Of a stretch of 64,000 nt of DNA, positions 54,009 through 64,000 are shown piece by piece; position 1 is the first letter of the stretch, and each line of letters opens with the position of its first letter. Source of the stretch: Curvularia sp. ZM96 (lineage: Eukaryota; Ascomycota; Dothideomycetes; Pleosporales; Pleosporaceae); the NCBI GenBank assembly GCA_022457065.1, contig JAJGBQ010000004.1:1674001-1738000 (forward strand), given 5' to 3'. The position numbers were made by a program, and so were the translations under genes. The notes under the pieces were generated by a model. That model saw nothing but the letters and a program-made list of their open reading frames with translations, did no database searches and was not told the DNA's origin.

Positions 54009-56758
54009 CTACATGATAACCTGTTTTTTTTTAAATCAGCATGCGAACTTCAACAAAGAAGTGAAAATGGCATAGACTTACACAATCACCATCCTTGGGC
54101 GCCTGCCCGATGCCCATTTCGTCGAACGTCTTTGGTCCCTTTCCTGGGCCTTGGGAAGACGACTGTGCAGGCTTGCTGGGTGTTGTCGGCGTGGCAGGTT
54201 TGCTTGCCGGTCCTGGTCCTGGCTTCTGGGACGGTGATGGCTGTCGTTGGTGTGGTTGCTGCTGGAGAGCTTGTACCCTGCTGGGATTAGGCGCGCTGTC
54301 ATGTCGGCCATCTGGGCCAGGCCGTGACGATGTCCTGCTCTCCTGGCCTGGCTGAACCGTTGAAGGTCGGGTGTGTTGGCGGGGTTCGAGAGGTGCAACG
54401 TAGCCGATATCGGGTAAAGTGGGTGCTTTCTTGAGAGGCGCTCCAGACTGCTTTTGCAGCTTGTTTCGCCCCTCTGGCGCACTGTATCCGATATCCGGAG
54501 GTTGAGTTGTAGCCGGTCGATTCTGCACATCTGGACGTTGAACACTGGGCCCTCCAGGTTGCCTGTAGCTTGCCGGACCCGATGGAGGTAGCGGAGCACC
54601 GCGACCAACAGGAACACGCCCCCCTCGGCCCATATTATCCACACTGGTGTGAGGTCGCAGTGGGATGGGTCCCATATCTGGGCCAGGGCCAGGCCGTGGG
54701 TTGCCGCGCCCGTAGCCGTCGTTTGGTGGATATATGTTGGGGTTGATATTAAAAGCCGATGACACCGGGCGAGCGCTGGCCGCTCTAAGTTCTGGCGCGA
54801 ATCCACCTGCCATGCCCGGCCGTTGTGGACCCAGTCGTGGAGGACCATTGTCCATGGGGTAGGGTGCTGCTGTGGATGGGCGGTCGTAGGGTGCCGACGT
54901 GGGCGGCTTTGCTACCATCGGAGGCTGGTCAGAGATGGGGTAAGGTGTCGTGCTGTCTCCCCGAAGTGGGAGCCGAGCACCCCCCGGTGTGGCAGGTGAG
55001 GCATCCGAACCGTAATCGGATGGGCTTGTGTCGTTGATTGGCGTCAGGGGAGCATGAGGTTGCTGGAGCCTTGCTGGGCGCTGTCCACGCATGGAGCCGT
55101 GTTTCGATTTGATCATGTTGATTGCGACGTTCTCGTGATCCCTCTTTGACAATGTCCGTGACAGCTTCGATATGCTCTCTATCCGTGCGGACGCGTCTTT
55201 GTTGCCGTTCTTTTCGGCCTTTGCATACCATTCGAGTGCTTTTTCGAGGTTGACTGGAACATTCATACCAATCTCATGGAAATAGCCCATGGCAAACTCT
55301 GCAGTGGCCAAACCTGCCAATGCTGCCCGTTGAGCGTATTGGTATGCCAGCTCTTCATTCTTGTTGAATTCACCCTCGTGCCCGCAAAGGAACCACTTGC
55401 TGATAGCCATATCCGCTTCGGGCTCGCCCTGTCGAGACGCGAGTGCGTTGTAGTGTAGCGACAAAGTAGGATTGAATTCACAGCCCAGACTGCAGAGTTC
55501 ATAGGCCGATCCCATCTTCAGTTGAGCCTTTGCAAAGCCCAGGTATGCAGCTTTCTCGATGTTTTGTCGTGCGCCTTTCTCGTCATAGGGTAAAAAGGTC
55601 TCGGGAACGCTGATTTGCGGTAGCTCGCGTGCTTGGAGCATACCCAGGACATAGGCGCCCTGGGGAGCATTCTCATCGGCGGTCGCTGCGGCCTGTCTGA
55701 TAAGCTGAATTCCCCGTGCAAAGTCTTGAGGCTGTCCATGCTGCCCTAGCAGCGTCATCATACCAAGACGGTAGTTTGAGGCTGAGTCGCCCTGTTCTGC
55801 GCCAGCTTTGTAGTGTTGCAAAGCCTTGATAGGGTCGTTTGCCTGCTCGAATTGCATGCCCATTCGATACTCTGCTCTAGCATATCCCTTTGATGCTGCA
55901 TGGGAGTAGCATCGGAATGCTTCCTTCTTGTCTGCCCGCATGCCAAACTTGCCAAACTCAAGCCACATTCCCCGCATGAACGTTGCCTTTGGATGGTGTT
56001 GGTCTGCCAGAAACGTCACAACATTCATTGCGTCCATACGTAGCTGGTGTTCGACTTGTGGTGTTGCCGGCCGCGCCCCCTGGATCTCGGAGATGCGCTG
56101 TTCGTGCAATTGGGCAGCGTCCACGTACTGCAGTGCATCTTGTGCCCAGGCCAGCTGCATCTCGGGATCGTTCGAGTTGAGGACTGGCAAACGCGCATTT
56201 TCCAGCACTGCTTCCTTCTCGTCATCGGACGGCGGTACGTTCGGCGGTCTGTTCGGGAGCTTGGGAAAGGGCGAGAAGTTAGGCGAATCGTGATGCTGAG
56301 CGAATTGGTTATAATCGTGCGAAGACTGCTGTTGTACCGACTGCGGCTGCACACTCGGTGGTTGTCGAAAAGCAGCAGAGATGCTTCCTTGTCGGGCTGG
56401 CCATTGGTCGTTTTGCGCGGGCAATTCATTGGGATGATTGGCGTGTCGCGGGGACAACTGCTGTGACTGGTTGTACTGTGTTGGCGACATTGCGCCGTTG
56501 ATGCTTCGAGGACCGTTTGCTTCCAACTCTAGATGTGCGATGTTTTCTTGCATGTTCTCTGGGACTTCGGGCATTATCCTGCCGCCAAACCTACGTCAGC
56601 CGCAATTTTACTAGGGCCTGCATAGAGCAATGGGCTAGAACGAACCGCTGAGGCGCAGGCGAGATAACTTCTGGCGAAGGAGCCGGCATATAATAGTCAT
56701 CGATGCCGCCTGGAACAAAGGTAGCCCCTAGCTGGGGTTGACCGTGGTAGTAGCTCAT
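54009..56758 (-). CDS. skt5: Chitin synthase activator SKT5/CHS4, Sel1 repeats, CaaX-terminal
   Basis: Three exons, 56758-56646, 56590-54082 and 54020-54009, encode 877 aa. It starts MSYYHGQPQLGATFVPGGID. A disordered Gln-rich part precedes the Sel1-like repeats (KATFMRGMWLEFGKFGMRAD, ARAEYRMGMQFEQANDPIKA, ASNYRLGMMTLLGQHGQPQD, KAQLKMGSAYELCSLGCEFN). A long Pro/Gly-rich tail follows. The last exon is 12 nt and encodes Val-Ile-Met-stop, so the protein ends KDGDCVIM, a CaaX farnesylation box whose Cys comes from the previous exon. Skt5 proteins activate chitin synthase III and are known to be prenylated. If the last intron (gtaagt..aacag) is retained, the reading runs to a different end and the CaaX box is lost. 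Confidence 0.93.
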
Positions 56759-57992
56759 GATAAAAAGGAATGTCGGGCTCTAGATGCTGCGGCGGCTTTG
56801 GATGTTAGCATCAGCTCCTGTCCAAGAAAGACTTGTATTGCCATGCAGGTTTCCGCCCATTTAAGCCACCTTTGCATGAGGGGGTCTCAAAGGCCGCCAT
56901 GCATGCCGAGTGACGCGTGGATCAGGAAATGAGCGTACCTTGACTTTGGTGGGGTACGTCCCTGAATCGCTTTCGCTAGCTGCTATGTTTCCCGCGACCC
57001 GTGCGATCCCCCGGAGATCCTATACGAGGAAGTGGGCGATCTTGTGTAGAGAGACGTATGTTTGTAGTAAGTATGTCGCGTACCAGCTATCAGGGGAGTG
57101 AAGTATTGACGGCGGGTGGCGGTGCCGGTTTTGATTGTGGATGGCGGCGGCGGCGGCAGCGACGGCAGCGTGTGTTTGAAACAAGGCGCAGACAGCTAGG
57201 TAGGTATTATAGGTTGGGGGGCCGAGTGAGAAAGAGCCAAATCCGCAGCAATAGAAGAGAACAAGTATTGGGTGCTGAAGCGGGCGTTGAAGGGATCGGA
57301 GCTTCTAGGTTCTGGGCAGGAAAGGGTGCGGTCGCTTGACGTCAAGTTCGAGCGTGTTGCCTGACTCTGTACACCCGCGCACTTGCAGAGGTCACAAGAA
57401 CACAAACGGATCAAGCAATGTGTGCATGGGGTCATAAAACGTCCACCTTGTACAAACCCCCCGGGCTCACATCATCTGTAAGTGTTTTGGATGCATTTGG
57501 CGCCCTAGACATGATGCACGGAGTGGAGTAGCGGCGCTGCGCCATTGCTGCCCGGAGGCTGTGCACTAGCATTTGGTGCCGGTACCCCTTTTGGCCTGTC
57601 TGGCATGAGTTCCTGGGCGCCCGACGAGTTAAAACCTTGGAATCCATTAGCGGCGTGTTGAGGTTCTTTTACGGAGATGAGAGGTTGCGTATCCGTGGGC
57701 TTGGGCGCAGTATTGGCTTGCGTGGCTGCATGGGTGGACGTCCTTACTCACCACCACTAAGAGTGCATGGCCATCACAAATATAGCACCATGATGATCCG
57801 GATGATGATTGGCATGAGACGTTGATATTTCGTGACAAAGAAAGACAGTATCCTACAGACGGTGCCAAGTGAAACGTCAGACGTAGACCTGTCTTAGACA
57901 GCCAGGCAGAAACGCATATCGCTGTTCCATAGCATCTGTGACGACAAAGTATGGGGAGTCAAAGCGGTTGGCTTCATGGGCGCCATTACCCC
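56759..57992. other. 1.2-kb spacer between SKT5 and ASF1
   Basis: SKT5 promoter and ASF1 3' region. A GC-rich run with ggcggc units near 57145-57165 explains a long but unconvincing plus-strand frame. No gene is called. Confidence 0.5.
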
Positions 57993-59007
57993 CTAGTGTA
58001 CCATGACATCTGCGCCATGCTGTGGCTGCTGTGCACCTCCGGGCTGTTGCTGGGCAGCCGACTTGTCACCGCTGGCCGCACTCGGCTCAGCCTCATCCAT
58101 TTCCATGTCATCGTCTCCGCCTTCCTCACCCTCTTCTTCCTCGTCCTCTTCTGAGTCTTCAATATCAATTTCCTCGCTACCGGCCTCAGATTCTGCGTCG
58201 TCGTCCTGGGCGGGGCCGGCAGTGTCCTCACCTCCTGCCATGGCAGCATCGTCGCCGTCGGCAGCGGCACCCTCACCCTCGACGCCCTCGTCCTCTTCTT
58301 CCTCTTCTTCGATACCGTACTGGTCTCCGTCGGCAGTAAGATCGGCCTCTGGTTGCTCAGGAGGGAACTCTGGGGGCGCAGACTCTTCCGAATCCCTGAT
58401 GCAGTTAGCGGTATGAAAAATTGACAGTCAGTGCGAGTGCTTGAACATACCACTTGATGGCGAAGCGAGTGACGCGTGGCTTCTCAGCAAGAATCTGCCT
58501 CTGCACCTTCTCAATGACGGGCTTGGTAGGGGGGTCGAGTGCAAGTGCCTCGTCTGTGTACTCGTTGTTCACATAGTATCCGACACGGACGAACTCGCGC
58601 TCGTCGTAACTGCAGCTAAGCAGAATGACGGTGACACCAATGATTTCGCTGTTGGGGATGCGCGATAGGTCTGGGGGGTCGGCGCGGAATTGGAACTTGT
58701 TGACACCGACTGGCAGGGGCCCGACAAGGACGGAGTCGAGTTCTTGGTCGTACTCATTTCTGGGACTCGTCAGACGTGCCGCGGAGGGGCGGTTTGGGGG
58801 ACTCACGAGGTGGCGGAGCCAACATAGGTCAATTTCCATTCCAAGTCTGTGAACGGGTTAGCCGATGAGATGGGACCAGTATGGACGGGGGCAATTACCC
58901 TTTTGGAGTTGCTCGAGGCACTCGAATGTGATTTCAAACTCGTAGGGCTCGTCAAAGCGGGCGGGGTTGTTCTTGACCTCGACGCCGAGAAGCGAGACGA
59001 CGGACAT
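57993..59007 (-). CDS. asf1: Histone H3-H4 chaperone ASF1
   Basis: Four exons, 59007-58899, 58846-58807, 58759-58451 and 58395-57993, encode 286 aa. The conserved immunoglobulin-like core covers about residues 1-155: MSVVSLLGVEVKNNPARFDE, PYEFEITFECLEQLQK, LEWKLTYVGSATS, VGPLPVGVNKFQFRADPPDL, GVTVILLSCSYDEREFVRVG and YYVNNEYTDEALALDPPTKP, ending TRFAIKWDSEE. The tail is a very long acidic stretch (IDIEDSEEDEEEEGEEGGDD) and then Gln/Gly. Asf1 hands H3-H4 to CAF-1 and HIR during replication-coupled and independent assembly. The 40-nt second exon is short but phase-consistent. Divergent from the Zn2Cys6 gene. Confidence 0.96.
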
Positions 59008-60122
59008 GATGAGGGCGGATTTGGTGGGCTGTGTGGTGGGGGGAGTTGGGAGGATGGAGGGAGGGGAGGAGAGGAGAGAAGATGAGCAGAATTGGCAGGC
59101 GTCAAGGGGGCGTGAGTTTGTGGTGGGGAGCAGGCCGCCAACGAGACAATGAGAAAAGGTGTTTGTTATGGAAGCGGTGAGGACGTGCGTTATCTAGATC
59201 GCGGCGGCAACCACGAGGGGGCCGCCGTCGCGTTGCCGCAAAACGTGACCTGGCGTTTCGCGTTTCGCGTCTGGAGCCGCCTCACCCTCACTATCATTGT
59301 TGTCCTCGTTGTTATCGCCGTCACGGTCGCGGCGAGTTCCTGGATACGCACAGAAAACCAATGCATCCTCCGAGGCCCTGGCGCTTCTGCCTGTTCACCT
59401 CCCGACGCGTGTATACAGTAGCGAGATTTAGGTCCAGTCCAAGTGCATTAGCCGCAACAGTTTCAGCAACGCCGCACCCATGGCCCAAGTCAATGCCTCA
59501 GCATATGCAGAATCGAGTATGACAGCATAGCAGAATATGGACCCGATGGAGGGGAAGCACCAGCGCCATGTGCTTGCCCGATAAAGTGCTGACTGTTCAC
59601 TGTGCGCATCAAACGGACCACCATGATGCCCCGCCCTCGACCAACATATGCTCAATGTCTTGCAGCAGATGAGATGAAGTGGCAAGACAGCCGAGTTGGC
59701 CCTACCTATGCTAATCGCGTACCGGTAGTCACAGAGATTAGTTCAGCACTTGGCCGAGGCATTGCGGGAGCGGCGGCGTCGGGCGGCTGGCGGCCCTTCT
59801 AGGTGGTCGTGGTAGGACGGTACTTGCAGGGGATGATGGGGAAAGGCCTCGAGGGGGGTTCGTCCTCTCCTCTGCATCCCCGTATCCAGCATCCATCTCG
59901 ACCACCGCCCCTCGCCTGTCCCCAGCAGGCCGGATAGACGACCTGCACTCCAGACGGCACGCAGCGAACCAATGTACCCAGCGCTCGCTTCCCGCCTAGC
60001 CGCTTCCCTCGCCCGCCGCTGATTTGCTGCTCAGCGCGCTTCTGGCCGCCATCTTACGTCCGTAAGGCTTCAACCCTGCTGCTGGTACCGTACCACGGTC
60101 CCACAGCCTCTCACAACCCATC
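59008..60122. promoter_or_regulatory. Divergent spacer, ASF1 / Zn2Cys6 regulator
   Basis: 1.1 kb with promoters for both genes. A CCAAT pentamer lies at 59969-59973, about 150 bp before the regulator's ATG. An ATG frame at 59149-59421 would give a 90-aa protein with one hydrophobic helix, but nothing else supports it. Confidence 0.5.
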
Positions 60123-62948
60123 ATGTCCACCGCTTCCCTGCCAAGCCAGGATGGCATCTCATGGTCCAGCCAGATGCCTGCCGCTGCTGCTGTTGAGCGT
60201 AAGCCCCAACAGCCCCAGCCTCGCGTGCGCCGCCGCAACCGCCTCATCACCTCTTGTCTGGAATGTCGGCGGAGAAAGTTGAAATGTGACAAAGGCCAGC
60301 CATGCACCCATTGCACAAAGAACTCGCGAGCATGCGTCTTCATCGCCCAGGGACTAGATGCAGACGCTCAAGCAAAGCTAGCAGAGGTCAAGGAGCAGAT
60401 GGGCATGCTCGAGCGGAGCCTCGAAGAAGGCATCGCTCGCAAGACAGAGTCGAACACTAGAAGCCCATACATCTTTTCCAAACTGAGCAGCCTCCCCGGC
60501 CACAGCCAACACAGTGACCATGAAGACGATGAGGAGACTAGGGACCTCCGCCCAACAGGCCTCGTCACTGAAGATGCTACCTACTACGAACCTGAAGACG
60601 ATACCAATGACGATTTGGTCGATCTCGGCTTCCGCATGGGCAAGATCCGAATAACAGAACGCATCGGCGGCCTCGTCCGTCCAAAGTTCTCAGACGAAGT
60701 AACTTTCCTACAAGCGCCAGCCCAGTCAGCTTTCCTACTAACACATTCGCTCTCTAGTTGGCTCAGCACATAAAAGATCTGCCTCATCACGAAAATCCTT
60801 CTCAAGCAAACATTGACGAGGACCCCAGTTGGTTAGCACCAAGCCAGGACTATGTTGCACCCTCCTCCAACTTCATGTTGACTTCCGGGCTTGACAATGC
60901 TTCGCTCGCCTCTTATCTACCAGCGCGATTCGTCGTCGACAAACTCATTGCACATTATTGGGTTGCTGTGCATACCGTTGCTCGAGTCGTCCATCGCCCT
61001 TCTTTTGAGAGGCAGTACCAAAACTTTTGGATCAGAGTCAACATGGGCATGGAACCCCGCTCCTCCTTTCAAGCAGTTCTGTTTGCAGCCATGCTAAGCT
61101 CTGTTGTCTCCATGAGCGAGGACAGGGTGCGGACCGAGTTCCAGGTTGACAAACGAACGTTGACAAACACCTTCCGTGAGGGAGCAGAGGCAGCACTCGC
61201 CAAAGCCAACTTTCTGCGCACTACCAAACTGGAAACACTTCAAGCTTTTGTCATGTACTTGGTACGTCGCCTTCAAGTCGGTCCTGCACGTACGACGTGA
61301 CAATTACTATGCATTCTTTGTGTTTTGCGAGACAGCAGAAAAGGCTAATTGACCAATTCTAGATACCCCTGTGCCGAAACGAAGTGTCCCGCGCTCATTC
61401 TGCGCTGACGGGGTCTTTGATTCGCCTGGCCGAATGCATGGGACTCCATCGCGACCCCGCCGCATACAGTAACTCCCCAATCGAAATTCAAGTACGCCGC
61501 CTCGTGTGGTACCAGATCTGCTTTCTAGACCTGCGTACTTGTGAAGCTGTGGGTCCCCGCCCACAGATCCGACTGGATGATTACGACACACGCTTTCCTC
61601 TTAATGTCGACGATGATGACCTCGACCGCGCTGAGCGTCGTGAACCTGGCGTAGATGTCAGCAAAGACTCGACTCGTTTCACTGACATGACTATAAGTCG
61701 TATGCGCTTTGAAGCCTACGAGATGCATCGTTTTCTTTGGATTGAACGCCCAAAACTGGACGAGAAACGCACTGGCGACAAGAACCAAGTGACCATCACC
61801 TCTATTCTCTCACGTGTTCAGTCGTTCTTGGCAGCCATGGAAAAGAAGTATGTACCGATGCTCAGCAAGACGAACCCATTGCATGTCTTGGCCTCGGAGC
61901 TTCATGGTATTGTCTCGAACCGACTTTACGTCTCCATATTGCAGAAATACATTTCCAGCGCTCGTAGCAAGATGCCTGAACGCTTGCGGCAGCTTGTCAT
62001 GAGCGCTGCGACAATGATCCTGGAACATGGTATGGCAATCGAACAACACCCCGTCTTATCTTGCTGGTCGTGGATTGTCGGTGCTCTTCATCAACACCAC
62101 TGCGCTCTTCTGCTTATCAGTGAAGTCAACATGTCCAAGCCAGGACCCGCCATGGAGCAACGGATTTGGAGATGTATAGACTACTCACTTGACCTCCCTC
62201 CAGGACTCTCCAATGAGGAGAAAACCAAATCAGTCATGGCAGAGTTGATGGGTAAAACAAAGAAATACTCTGACATGAAACGAGTTCGCGCCCCGACAAA
62301 GGCACCGCAGGCACCGCAGGCACCGCAGGCACCAAATCCGCCACTAAATCCTATGCAAAAGCCCCAAGAAGATCAAGCACAGCGTCAGGAGAGTTTGTCA
62401 GCGCCCAATAGTAGCGTTAGTCCTCCGTCTCATGGTTTGGGAGGACAGCCAATGGTACAACAGTTCGTGCCATCGACCTATCCACCAGCCGTACCAAATG
62501 GGTCTGTTCTTGGCCCTAAAGGAAACCACTTCCCTGGTGCCATTCCCACTGTAGACTGGGGAACTATTGACCTTCCAGCGTCTGTCCCAATAGCACAACC
62601 GGCAGCTTATAGTGACTTTGTTCCCAACTCTGCCAGCACCTATGTTCCCAGTAGCAGTATGGAGCAGTATCGTGGGGGTAGCGATAGTAGCCCCAGTTCT
62701 GCAATGTATGGCATGACGCCCGGATCGACGGGTAGCAGCAATCCCATGGATGCCATCAATGATATTGATTGGGTGAGTTGATCCGCACCACTTCACCTGC
62801 TTCACTGCTGACAAAGGCGTAGAACGATGTTGAGAGAATGTTCGGCAGTGCGGAAATGGGTGTGGGAAATATGCTCATTCCGCCATATACTTTTCCGCAA
62901 TTCTCAGTACAAGACTTGCAGTGGCCTGAACAATATGGCATGCAGTAG
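60123..62948 (+). CDS. Zn2Cys6 fungal transcription factor
   Basis: Four exons, 60123-60698, 60758-61261, 61363-62772 and 62823-62948, encode 871 aa. The binuclear zinc cluster lies at residues 45-71 (CX2CX6CX5CX2CX6C), preceded by basic RVRRRNR and followed by a short helical linker. The middle is the fungal-specific transcription factor domain: LASYLPARFVVDKLIAHYWV, VHRPSFERQYQNFWIRV and LIRLAECMGLHRDP. The C-terminal part is Pro/Gln/Ser-rich with three perfect 9-bp APQ repeats, and the last exon ends QWPEQYGMQ. It should bind CGG-type sites as a dimer. The regulated pathway cannot be told; no metabolic gene cluster is next to it. Confidence 0.9.
62302..62328 (+). repeat. Three perfect 9-bp coding repeats (Ala-Pro-Gln)
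   Basis: Unit gcaccgcag repeated three times in frame inside the Zn2Cys6 gene, followed by a partial fourth. Likely a replication-slippage tract in a disordered region. Confidence 0.9.
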
Positions 62949-63084
62949 ACGTGACAGCAACATGTAGAGTTATTTGTATGATATAGGGTTTTGGTCGCTT
63001 CGTTCTTTATCTAGATTCACCAAATATAACATTCTACCCTAACGAACAAACTAGCAATCCTCTTTCTTTCTCTCTATTTTCTAC

Positions 63085-63826
63085 TCAGGACTCAACAAAC
63101 TGCAACATCTTCTCAGCAATATATTTTTCAATCGGAAAAAAACCACACCCCGCATGCCTCAGCACTGCACCCTTCAGTCCCAGCAACTCCTCGCGCAGTG
63201 CACTCACTTCACTCTTCAGCTCTTCATTCCGCCCCGCGTACCGTGTATATAGGTCCTGGAGAAGCTCCACTTTTTGTACGTGCTTCTCTCGATGCTTGCG
63301 TGCTGCGAGACGCCCTTTTGCTAGGCGCGCCGCGCGCGAAGGGTCGTTGGTGTGTTGTGTGCAGGTGAGGTCGAAGCGGGGGCGCCCGCGTTTGGGATGG
63401 TTGCGAGGGGGGGGGTGCGGTACTGGTATTGATATCGAGAACGGTGTTGGTGTCGATGCCACTGCTGATGCTAGTGCTGGTACTTGTGCTGGTGCTGGTA
63501 AAGGGAAGTGTAGAGAAACTTGAAAGAGCTGTTTCGGTGCTATAGAGTGTAGGTGGCAGAGATAAGGGGGATGGCGTAATCTCTAAGACATTTTCTTGGG
63601 TTGTTGGGACTCTGTGTACGTCGTCTTGGGCTCGTTGATGTCGTGGTTGCCTCCATGGTATGGAAATGGCGTCTGTGGATTCGACGTTTCTTTCTAGAGA
63701 TGTTGAATTTACACAGTGTATTTCTTTTCTGTTGGTGATGGCTATTAGATCATGGTGTGGGATGAGATGTGCGTGGGTGTTGCTGAGACACCACTCGTTG
63801 AGCGTAGTCGCTAATTGGGCTTCCAT
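63085..63826 (-). CDS. bZIP transcription factor (frame interrupted: intron or frameshift)
   Basis: The N-terminal part starts MEAQLATTLNEWCLSNTHAH at 63826 in one frame. The bZIP part is in another frame and ends at 63085: basic region ARLAKGRLAARKHREKHVQ, then a coiled coil (VELLQDLYTRYAGRNEELKS, EVSALREELLGLKGAVLRHA) and the tail IEKYIAEKMLQFVES. Two readings can join them. One is a 58-nt intron, exons 63826-63520 and 63461-63085 (donor gtttct, acceptor cagcag), giving 227 aa. The other is a one-base frameshift at the 9-G run at 63407-63415. The Ser/Thr-repeat segment between is low-complexity. The bZIP call itself is firm; the model is not. Confidence 0.7.
63407..63415. repeat. 9-G homopolymer inside the bZIP gene
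   Basis: Nine G in a row on the plus strand (C on the coding strand). A tract of eight would keep the upstream frame and the bZIP frame in one open reading frame, so it is a candidate sequencing error or a real slippage site. Confidence 0.9.
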
Positions 63827-64000
63827 ATTCTTCTTCGTTTCGTTGCCTTTTCTTTTCTCTTTCGATTTTCCGTTGCAGCTGGTGTATCGCTAGCTGAAGT
63901 TAGCAGTGCTAAACAGTAATGTGTGTTGTAAATAACCTTTAACCTGTTCTTGTATCAAGCAAGAATGGAGAATCGCTTTATGTCCGATTTTCTTGATCTC
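63827..64000. other. Upstream region of the bZIP gene to the window edge
   Basis: Only promoter-like AT-leaning sequence is visible before the window ends. Confidence 0.5.

Noticed and set aside
59149..59421. 90-aa frame with a hydrophobic helix in the ASF1 upstream region
   Set aside because: One hydrophobic run in a GTC-rich stretch is weak evidence, and it sits in the ASF1 promoter; no other support.
60123..63826. Secondary-metabolite cluster around the two transcription factors
   Set aside because: No polyketide synthase, peptide synthetase, P450 or transporter is next to them within the window.
1..64000. tRNA genes, rRNA, CRISPR arrays, riboswitches and intact transposons
   Set aside because: Looked for B-box-like GGTTCGAATCC segments, direct repeat arrays, and reverse transcriptase or transposase motifs; none was convincing.

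Overview
The window is nuclear DNA of a filamentous ascomycete (Pezizomycotina, most likely Dothideomycetes/Pleosporales). The basis is short introns of about 45-145 nt with GT..AG ends and CTRAC-like branch sites, compact intergenic spacers, pyrimidine-rich core promoters, and fungal-type gene families (Skt5 chitin synthase activator, Atg22, Zn2Cys6 factor, NACHT NLR with fungal repeats). I read 24 protein-coding genes. I see no tRNA, rRNA, CRISPR array or intact transposon. The taxonomic level is inference; kingdom and subphylum are well supported.

Layout. 0-2.1 kb: 5' end of a secreted S41-like protein running off the left edge, then eIF1. 2.5-11.2 kb, all minus: DNA ligase I, an unrecognised 232-aa protein, and MED14. 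12.2-14.4 kb: ATG22 (plus), sharing a spacer with MED14. 14.8-23.6 kb, all minus: HOP2, a SAP1-type AAA ATPase, mitoferrin MRS4 and mitochondrial AsnRS. 24.9-25.9 kb: a PARG-like protein (plus). 27.9-30.2 kb: COA6 (minus), SYS1 (plus, divergent), small secreted protein (minus). 30.8-34.7 kb: TFIIIC subunit TFC4. 34.7-42.8 kb: the most accessory-looking stretch, with a 1303-aa NACHT NLR-like STAND protein and a single-pass surface protein, both bordered by gene-poor DNA. 42.8-59.0 kb, all minus: APC2, an F-box protein, SMC6, SKT5/CHS4 and ASF1. 60.1-62.9 kb: a Zn2Cys6 factor. 63.1-63.8 kb: a bZIP factor whose frame is broken near a 9-G run.

Most genes are core housekeeping functions (replication/repair, chromatin, transcription, cell cycle, mitochondrial biogenesis, cell wall, autophagy) and do not form one pathway. 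HOP2 implies meiotic capacity. The points most worth follow-up are the NLR with a nearly perfect 96-bp repeat duplication, a 12-nt last exon that completes the CaaX box of SKT5, twin Puf4-type motifs in the COA6 3' UTR, the weak start context of eIF1, the altered signature of the PARG-like protein, and the bZIP frame problem.

Exon coordinates were worked out by eye from splice consensus, phase and family similarity; totals were checked to be multiples of three. No database search was possible.
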